In this document: positions 5,545 to 9,604 of the stretch, in pieces | Numbering within the stretch: position 1 is the first letter of the stretch | Layout of the letters: each line of letters opens with the position of its first letter | Assembly (NCBI GenBank): GCA_900550135.1 | Contig: URQO01000066.1 | Coordinates: 1-9,604 of the forward strand | Reading direction: 5' to 3' | DNA: 9,604 nucleotides | Origin: an uncultured Eubacterium sp. | GTDB lineage: Bacteria > Bacillota > Clostridia > Lachnospirales > Lachnospiraceae | Notes under the pieces: generated by a model | The model's input: only the letters and a program-made list of their open reading frames with translations | What the model was told of the DNA's origin: nothing | Databases searched by the model: none | Translations under genes and position numbers: made by a program

Positions 5545-5686
5545 TTAATATCTTTTCGGATTATTTGTATGCTATATCCTTTAATATCTCTTGGATTGTT
5601 TTTGTATACTATATTCTTCAATAGCTCTTGAAGAATATGGTATACGTTTTTAATATCTCTTAAAAGGATTTTAGTGTCCTATATTT
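5545..5686 (-). repeat. Four degenerate ~36-base repeats running from the ribU stop codon
   Basis: Anchors TTAATATC or TCAATAGC occur at 5545, 5581, 5618 and 5650 on the plus strand, 36, 37 and 32 bases apart. In minus-strand terms each unit reads about ATATAG-ATAC, an A-rich stretch, AATCC, then AAGAGATATTAAA. The first unit includes the last ribU codons and its stop; the third is the most diverged. The spacing varies and the copies differ, so this is not a CRISPR array. Function unknown. Confidence 0.6.
5604..5645. repeat. Long hairpin inside the repeat block
   Basis: GTATAC (5604-5609) and ATATTCTTCAA (5611-5621) pair with TTGAAGAATAT (5628-5638) and GTATAC (5640-5645), leaving a six-base loop TAGCTC and one mismatch at 5610/5639. 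The stem is 17 pairs. On the plus strand it is followed by GTTTTT, on the minus strand by AAAAAC, so it lacks a U-run for a ribU transcript. It may instead protect the mRNA 3' end. Confidence 0.55.
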
Positions 5687-6270
5687 TTTATAAAATTACT
5701 TGTACGTTTGTAAAGAAGCACTGTTATAAGGCTGACTATAATTCCTTTTAACAGGTTAAATGGTGCCACGCAGATAAAAACAAGTGATAATGTGCTTGAT
5801 ACTGCTGGATTAATAGCTTTTCCTGCCTGAATAATTGCATCTAATGGCATAAATTTTGAATAAATCGGAATTAAGAAATAATAATTTGCAATAACTCCTC
5901 CTAAAATCATGATAAGTGTGCCAATAGCCAAACCTATAAGTGCTGCTTTTTTTGATTTTTTGATTTTGTAAGCTACACCAGCCGGTACTACAAGACAACA
6001 TCCAATAATGAAGTTTGCTACATCTCCTACATATCCTGTAGTTGTTCCTTTAATTAACACCTTAAGAATAATCTTAATAGCCTCGATAATCACTCCTGCA
6101 ACAGGTCCCATAATAAATGAGCCAAGAAGTACAGGCACTTCGCTTAAATCAATTTCATAAAAGCTTGGTGCAATAAATGGTAATGGGAATTCAAACAGCA
6201 TCAATACAAATGCCAGTGCAGAAAAAACTGCAATTAAAACAAGTTTTTTTGTTGTGAATAATTTGTTCAT
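5671..6270 (-). CDS. ribU: RibU, riboflavin-specific S component of an ECF transporter
   Basis: RibU is the membrane substrate-binding subunit that imports riboflavin with the shared EcfA-EcfA'-EcfT energising module, which is not encoded here. The 199 residues are very hydrophobic, with about six membrane segments starting at LVLIAVFSALAFVLMLF (11-27). The family signature DLSEVPVLLGSFIMGP (41-56) and KGTTTGYVGDVANFIIG (74-90) are clear. Basic stretches KIKKSKK (102-108) and YKRT lie in cytoplasmic loops. The start has AAAGGAGA eight bases upstream. An FMN riboswitch, terminator and dedicated promoter lie upstream, so it is a single-gene unit repressed when FMN is plentiful. The riboswitch makes the riboflavin assignment firm. 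Confidence 0.93.
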   Translation of the reverse strand: MNKLFTTKKLVLIAVFSALAFVLMLFEFPLPFIAPSFYEIDLSEVPVLLGSFIMGPVAGVIIEAIKIILKVLIKGTTTGYVGDVANFIIGCCLVVPAGVAYKIKKSKKAALIGLAIGTLIMILGGVIANYYFLIPIYSKFMPLDAIIQAGKAINPAVSSTLSLVFICVAPFNLLKGIIVSLITVLLYKRTSNFIKNIGH

Positions 6271-6295
6271 AATAAATCTCCTTTCCTACTTTTAA

Positions 6296-6349
6296 TATTT
6301 TGCTTTGCAAAATAATTATGAACTGTATTTAAGCACTTTTAATACAGTT
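6296..6349 (-). other. Two hairpins in the ribU leader between terminator and RBS
   Basis: AACTGTATT (6321-6329) and AATACAGTT (6341-6349) form a perfect 9-bp stem with an 11-base loop. TATTTTGC (6296-6303) and GCAAAATA (6307-6314) form an 8-bp stem with a TTT loop. The second lies about 11 bases upstream of the ribU GGAG site (6284-6277) without covering it. They are beyond the riboswitch terminator, so only full-length mRNA carries them; mRNA stabilisation is one possible role. Confidence 0.5.
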
Positions 6350-6398
6350 AGGAAATTCTTCAATCCTTTTGCTCTTGCTAATATTATGTCAAACAGGC

Positions 6399-6430
6399 AA
6401 AAGAAAAAGCCCTGAGATATTCAGGGCTTT
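6399..6430 (-). terminator. FMN-riboswitch intrinsic terminator upstream of ribU
   Basis: AAAGCCCTGA (6430 to 6421 on the minus strand) pairs perfectly with TCAGGGCTTT (6415 to 6406) around a five-base loop, followed by TTCTTTT. It lies about 65 bases after the aptamer and 130 bases before ribU. FMN binding is expected to favour this stem. A partly complementary GATATGGCAG just after the aptamer could pair with CTGAATATC of the stem as antiterminator, which is an inference. Confidence 0.9.
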
Positions 6431-6495
6431 GAAATCATAGATTATAATCGTTCATCTGATATGTCTTGTTCTGCCATATCAAACAAAATGCTCTA

Positions 6496-6613
6496 TCTTC
6501 TCTCATCCAGACTTTACTGTCGGTTACGGAATCACACCGTATCATGCCTTGCGGCTCGCTGACTTATGCTAAGCAATTACAGCCGGTTGGGACTTGCACC
6601 CTACCCCGAAGAA
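6496..6613 (-). ncRNA. FMN riboswitch (RFN element) aptamer
   Basis: The minus strand holds the conserved RFN blocks in order: a P1 5' strand TTCTTC, GGGGTAGGGTGCAAGTCCC, AACCGGCTGTAA, a variable arm with GCGAGCCGCAAGGC, GATACGGTGTGATTCCGTA, ACCGACAGTAAAGTCTGGATG, and the closing GAAGA. Together with the promoter upstream, terminator downstream and ribU, this is a standard FMN-sensing OFF switch for riboflavin uptake. Confidence 0.96.
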
Positions 6614-6638
6614 TTTCTCTATTAAATTATTCTTTTCT

Positions 6639-6667
6639 ATAATAATACTTTGTTATTTTTTTGTCAA
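6639..6667 (-). promoter_or_regulatory. Promoter of the FMN riboswitch-ribU unit
   Basis: TTGACA (6667 to 6662), a 17-base spacer and a TATTAT -10 (6644 to 6639). The predicted start near 6632 is about 20 bases ahead of the P1 stem. It begins only about 20 bases after the lysC stop; I see no terminator in between, so some read-through from lysC is possible. Confidence 0.8.
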
Positions 6668-6686
6668 TGTAACAATACATATTTTT

Positions 6687-8015
6687 TTATTTTTTTACTT
6701 TTATAAATGCGTTGTAAATTGCGCGCATAGCAACCTCAAAGTCTTCATCGGCAACACCTATAATGATGTTCAACTCTGATGAACCCTGGTCAATCATTTT
6801 AATATTGACTCTGGCTTCAGCTAATGCTGTAAATAAAATGGCTGCAGTTCCTCTTGCGCTCTTCATTCCACGGCCTACAACTGCAATAAGCGCCAAATCA
6901 CTTTCAATAAACAACTGATCTGGATGAACTCTTGAGCGGATTTCATCTAATATAACAGTCTCTTTACCTGCTAATGCTTCTGTCTGAATAACAACACTCA
7001 TAGTGTCAACGCCTGAAGGCATATGTTCAAAACTTACATTGCTCTTTTCAAGGGCGCGAAGTACGTTTCTACCAAAACCTACTTCACTGTTCATCTTATC
7101 TTTTTCGATGTTAATAACAGACATACCTTTCTTTCCTGCGATACCTGTAATAATGTGTTCACAAGGTTCAGCTGTCTCTGATACAATCATTGTACCTCTG
7201 TCCTGTGGACAGTTTGTATTTTTAATATTTACAGGGATACCTGCTGCTCTTACCGGGAATATTGCATCCTCATGTAATACAGTTGCACCCATGTATGCTA
7301 ACTCCCTAAGTTCTGCATATGTGATAGTCTTAATTGGACTTGGATCGTTTACAATTCTTGGATCACAAATAAGGAATCCACTAACGTCAGTCCAGTTCTC
7401 ATAGATTTTCGCATCTGCTGCTCTTGCAACAATTGAACCTGTTACATCGGATCCACCTCTTGAAAATGTCTTAATTGTACCATTTGGCATAGAACCATAG
7501 AACCCAGGTATAACTGCATATTCTGTTGATGCAAGCTTTGGTGAAAGTTTCTTAGATGTTTTTTCCCAATCAAACTCTCCTCTTTCATCAAAATAAATAT
7601 ATTTTGCAGCATCGATAAAATCAAATCCTAAATATTTTGCTAATACTTTGCTGTTAAGGTATTCTCCACGGCTGGCTGCGTAATCCCTACCTGCCATATG
7701 AGAAAAAGCACCTTTTATAATATCAAAGTCCTCTTCAAGAGAAAAATTCTCAATGCCTAAGCCTTCTATAATACCATTGTATCTTTCCTTTATAAGGGCA
7801 AACTGTTCATCAAAGTTTTCTCCTTCTGAAGCCATTTCGTAACAGTTGTAAAGCATATCTGTTACCTTTATATCTTGTACAAATCGTTTGCCGGGAGCTG
7901 ATGCTACCACAAATCTTCTTGCAGGATCTGCTAAGATAATATCTGCAACCTTCTTAAACTGATTTGCGTCTGCAAGCGAGCTACCACCAAATTTTACTAC
8001 CTTTGTCTCTTTCAT
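6687..8015 (-). CDS. lysC: Aspartate kinase (aspartokinase)
   Basis: Aspartate kinase phosphorylates L-aspartate with ATP, the first step toward lysine, threonine, methionine and diaminopimelate for the cell wall. The 442 residues form an amino-acid kinase domain (about 4-275) with KFGGSS (8-13), SAPGKR (39-44), RGEYLNSK (116-123) and SRGGSD (185-190). Two ACT domains follow, at about 288-350 and 374-438; the second carries VVGRGMKSARGTAAILFTALAEARVNIKMI. The ACT pair implies feedback control by an end product, but which one cannot be read from sequence. It starts at ATG 8015 with AAGGG about ten bases upstream. It has its own promoter and is separated from hom by a terminator. The gene name is a choice among lysC, dapG and yclM-type paralogues. 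Confidence 0.93.
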   Translation of the reverse strand: MKETKVVKFGGSSLADANQFKKVADIILADPARRFVVASAPGKRFVQDIKVTDMLYNCYEMASEGENFDEQFALIKERYNGIIEGLGIENFSLEEDFDIIKGAFSHMAGRDYAASRGEYLNSKVLAKYLGFDFIDAAKYIYFDERGEFDWEKTSKKLSPKLASTEYAVIPGFYGSMPNGTIKTFSRGGSDVTGSIVARAADAKIYENWTDVSGFLICDPRIVNDPSPIKTITYAELRELAYMGATVLHEDAIFPVRAAGIPVNIKNTNCPQDRGTMIVSETAEPCEHIITGIAGKKGMSVINIEKDKMNSEVGFGRNVLRALEKSNVSFEHMPSGVDTMSVVIQTEALAGKETVILDEIRSRVHPDQLFIESDLALIAVVGRGMKSARGTAAILFTALAEARVNIKMIDQGSSELNIIIGVADEDFEVAMRAIYNAFIKVKK

Positions 8016-8052
8016 TAATCTGATTCCCTTCTCGTGTTTATTGACATATTTT

Positions 8053-8080
8053 ATTATATGAATAATCTGATTTAAGTCAA
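8053..8080 (-). promoter_or_regulatory. Promoter of lysC
   Basis: TTGACT (8080 to 8075), a 16-base spacer and a perfect TATAAT (8058 to 8053). The predicted start is near 8046, giving a short leader of about 30 bases. No lysine riboswitch or T-box fits in that space. Confidence 0.65.
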
Positions 8081-8101
8081 CTGTTTTAATAATATTATCA
8101 G

Positions 8102-8129
8102 AAAATCGAGTAGTTGCCTACCCGATTTT
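8102..8129 (-). terminator. Intrinsic terminator of hom
   Basis: AAAATCGGGTAG (8129 to 8118) pairs with CTACTCGATTTT (8113 to 8102), 12 pairs including one G-U, around a GCAA tetraloop (GNRA type). The stem begins three bases after the hom stop. On the minus strand the U-run is the TTTT at the stem base followed by CTG. On the plus strand the run of T is longer, but no gene reads that way. Confidence 0.75.
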
Positions 8130-8132
8130 TTA

Positions 8133-9335
8133 TTAACCCTCGATTCTGATTCTTGAAATCACATTTCCTAACTCAGCTGCTTTTTTTGCAAAATCTTCTT
8201 CGCTAAGCTTCTCTGTTACAAAACCGATTTCATTTTGAACTTTTGCATCTATATATTCAACTGTTCCAAATACTTTCTCTACTTCTTCTTTTGACTTTTC
8301 AGTTCTTACAAAGAACTTCTTTCTTGATTTTGAGAAGTCTTCTACTTCTAACTTTTCTTCATCCCACATCACAGTTGTTGACACATTTAAGTGACGCACA
8401 CTATCAACCACGTCAGATACTACTGCACTAGCTGTAGGGAGCTTTCCTGCACCGCTTCCAATAAATACCAAATCACCTACCATGTTTCCACGCACAAGTA
8501 TACCATTTGTCACTCCACTTACGTTGTACAATGGATGTTCAGGTGCCAAAAGTCTAGGTGCAACAGAACATACTACACCTGATTCTTCATTTTTACACTT
8601 TCCAATTAATTTAATTGAACGTCCCATGGCTTTTGCATATTTAAAATCTTCTGCTGTGATTTTTGAAATACCTTCTGTGTATATTTCTTCAAAATCTACT
8701 GTTTTTCCTTTTGCAAGGGATGCTAATATTGCAATCTTTCTAACTGCATCAAATCCTTCAATGTCAGCTTCAGGATTTCTTTCTGCATAACCTAAATCCT
8801 GTGCTTTTTTTAGTGTACTGTCAAAATCTGCACCTTCTTTGTCCATCTTTGTAAGGATGTAGTTTGTTGTACCATTTAAGATGCCTGCAATTTCTATAAT
8901 CTTATCAGCTGTAATATGCATATTCATTGGTCTGATAATAGGAATACCACCACCAACAGCTGCTTCAAATAAGAAGTTTCTATTATTTGACTGAGCAATC
9001 TTAATAAGTTCAGCTCCATGCTTTGCTACCAATTCTTTGTTTGATGTACATACACTCTTCTTTGCTAAAAGTGCTGATTTTACAAAATCATATGCCGGAT
9101 TAATTCCACCCATAACTTCTATTATAACCTCTACTTCAGGGTCATTTAATATAACATTGTAATCATGTACAAGTACTTTTTCACATGGATCTCCAGGGAA
9201 GTCTCTTAAATCAAGGACATATTTTACCTCTATTTCATTGCCTGCATTTGCTGTAATTAATTCTTTATTTTCATTTATAATCTCAAATACACCAGATCCA
9301 ACTGTTCCATATCCTAAGATTGCTACTTTTATCAT
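8133..9335 (-). CDS. hom: Homoserine dehydrogenase
   Basis: The enzyme reduces aspartate semialdehyde to homoserine with NAD(P)H, the branch step to threonine and methionine. The 400 residues show a Rossmann motif GYGTVG (8-13), TSNKELVAKHG (98-107) with K100, EAAVGGGIPIIRP (124-136), GILNGTTNYILTKM (151-164), and DIEGFDAVRKIAIL (191-204) with K200. These match the catalytic region. Residues from about 338 onward (KKFFVRTEKSKEEVEKVFG ... ISRIRIEG) form a short C-terminal domain that begins like an ACT domain but lacks the usual DxPGVL segment, so threonine control may differ. ATG 9335 has a perfect AGGAGG. It follows prfB by about 100 bases and has a plausible own promoter; lysC lies downstream beyond a terminator. 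Confidence 0.94.
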   Translation of the reverse strand: MIKVAILGYGTVGSGVFEIINENKELITANAGNEIEVKYVLDLRDFPGDPCEKVLVHDYNVILNDPEVEVIIEVMGGINPAYDFVKSALLAKKSVCTSNKELVAKHGAELIKIAQSNNRNFLFEAAVGGGIPIIRPMNMHITADKIIEIAGILNGTTNYILTKMDKEGADFDSTLKKAQDLGYAERNPEADIEGFDAVRKIAILASLAKGKTVDFEEIYTEGISKITAEDFKYAKAMGRSIKLIGKCKNEESGVVCSVAPRLLAPEHPLYNVSGVTNGILVRGNMVGDLVFIGSGAGKLPTASAVVSDVVDSVRHLNVSTTVMWDEEKLEVEDFSKSRKKFFVRTEKSKEEVEKVFGTVEYIDAKVQNEIGFVTEKLSEEDFAKKAAELGNVISRIRIEG

Positions 9336-9392
9336 ATTTCCTCCTTATGTGCCTCTATATTGAAACCATTTAATGGTCCAAATTCTCCGTAA

Positions 9393-9421
9393 ATTCTAAC
9401 ACGACTTTTTATAATTATCAA
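9393..9421 (-). promoter_or_regulatory. Candidate promoter of hom
   Basis: TTGATA (9421 to 9416), a 17-base spacer and TAGAAT (9398 to 9393). The start would be near 9386, about 50 bases before hom. The leader contains a small palindrome, ACCATTAAATGGT at 9365-9377, that could be an operator or a weak hairpin. No terminator for prfB was seen, so hom may also be reached by read-through. Confidence 0.55.
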
Positions 9422-9436
9422 CTAAATTATGAATAT

Positions 9437-9604
9437 TTATCCATTGCTTTGCTGATTAATCCACTTTAGATATGCATTTATAAAAGGATCTAAATAACCG
9501 TCCAGTACTTTGTTCACATCTGCCACCTCCTCATTGGTTCTATGGTCTTTTACCATAGTGTATGGTTGCATAACATAAGACCTGATTTGGTTACCCCAAC
9601 CGAT
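9437..9604 (-). CDS. prfB: Peptide chain release factor 2, C-terminal fragment (cut by window edge)
   Basis: RF2 recognises UAA and UGA stop codons and triggers peptide release on the ribosome. Only the last 55 codons are in view, beginning IGWGNQIRSYVMQPY and running through MVKDHRTNEE to DGYLDPFINAYLKW and a TAA stop. These segments are the conserved C-terminal end of class I release factors. RF2 is preferred over RF1 because IRSYVxxPYxMVKDHRT...DVxxVLDGxLDxFIxAYL is the RF2 form. The 5' part, the GGQ motif and any programmed frameshift site lie outside the window. Confidence 0.93.
   Translation of the reverse strand: MGWGNQIRSYVMQPYTMVKDHRTNEEVADVNKVLDGYLDPFINAYLKWINQQSNG

Noticed and set aside
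5545..5686. Repeat block as a possible CRISPR array
   Set aside because: The units are degenerate, spacing is 32-37 bases with no unique spacers between identical repeats, and no cas gene is near.
5810..6001. Second minus-strand frame within ribU
   Set aside because: It is an out-of-frame shadow of a well-supported membrane protein.
6594..6779. Plus-strand open frame of 61 codons across the riboswitch promoter
   Set aside because: It is antisense to the FMN aptamer, its promoter and the lysC 3' end, and has no ribosome binding site.
8016..8080. Possible lysine riboswitch or T-box before lysC
   Set aside because: The predicted leader is only about 30 bases and contains none of the conserved blocks.
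1..9604. Mobile element, defence system or novel gene cluster
   Set aside because: All protein genes except one small zinc-ribbon protein belong to well-known housekeeping families, and no transposase, integrase, phage gene or terminal repeats were seen.

Overview
The window looks like a chromosomal housekeeping segment from a low-GC Gram-positive anaerobe of the Clostridia, most likely Lachnospiraceae. This is inferred from the strongly AT-rich DNA, GGAGG-type ribosome binding sites, the tsaE-tsaB-rimI cluster, the split hom and lysC genes, tRNA genes without an encoded CCA, and an FMN-riboswitch-controlled ribU. No database search was possible, so the family-level placement is tentative. 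Every supported gene reads on the minus strand, so transcription runs from high to low coordinates.

In transcription order: the window opens with the last 55 codons of prfB (release factor 2). It continues with hom (homoserine dehydrogenase) and lysC (aspartate kinase), two enzymes of the aspartate amino-acid pathway, each with its own promoter and with an intrinsic terminator between them. Next comes a complete riboflavin-uptake unit: a consensus promoter, an FMN riboswitch, an intrinsic terminator, two leader hairpins and ribU. About 410 bases without a gene follow. They hold degenerate ~36-base repeats, several strong hairpins and a second intrinsic terminator.

The next block is a run of RNA and translation genes: tsaE and tsaB (overlapping), rimI (overlapping tsaB), a small zinc-ribbon protein of unknown function, rnz (tRNA 3'-end processing), tsaD and ispD (isoprenoid synthesis). 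TsaB, TsaD and TsaE are the bacterial factors that, with TsaC, install t6A37 on ANN-decoding tRNAs. Three of the four are therefore here and TsaC is not in the window. tsaD very probably starts at a TTG codon.

The left end holds stable-RNA elements: a strong extended -10 promoter, tRNA-Ser(UGA), tRNA-Ser(GGA), and then three tandem near-consensus promoters in the last ~225 bases firing leftward out of the window. That arrangement is typical of the start of an rRNA operon, which would lie just outside the window. Both tRNAs lack an encoded CCA, which fits with an RNase Z gene nearby.

I see no mobile element, CRISPR array, defence system or clearly new system. The points most worth a second look are the tandem promoter array, the ribU-tsaE intergenic repeats and hairpins, the leader downstream of the FMN-riboswitch terminator, the conserved-looking zinc-ribbon gene inside the t6A/RNase Z cluster, and the atypical C-terminus of homoserine dehydrogenase.
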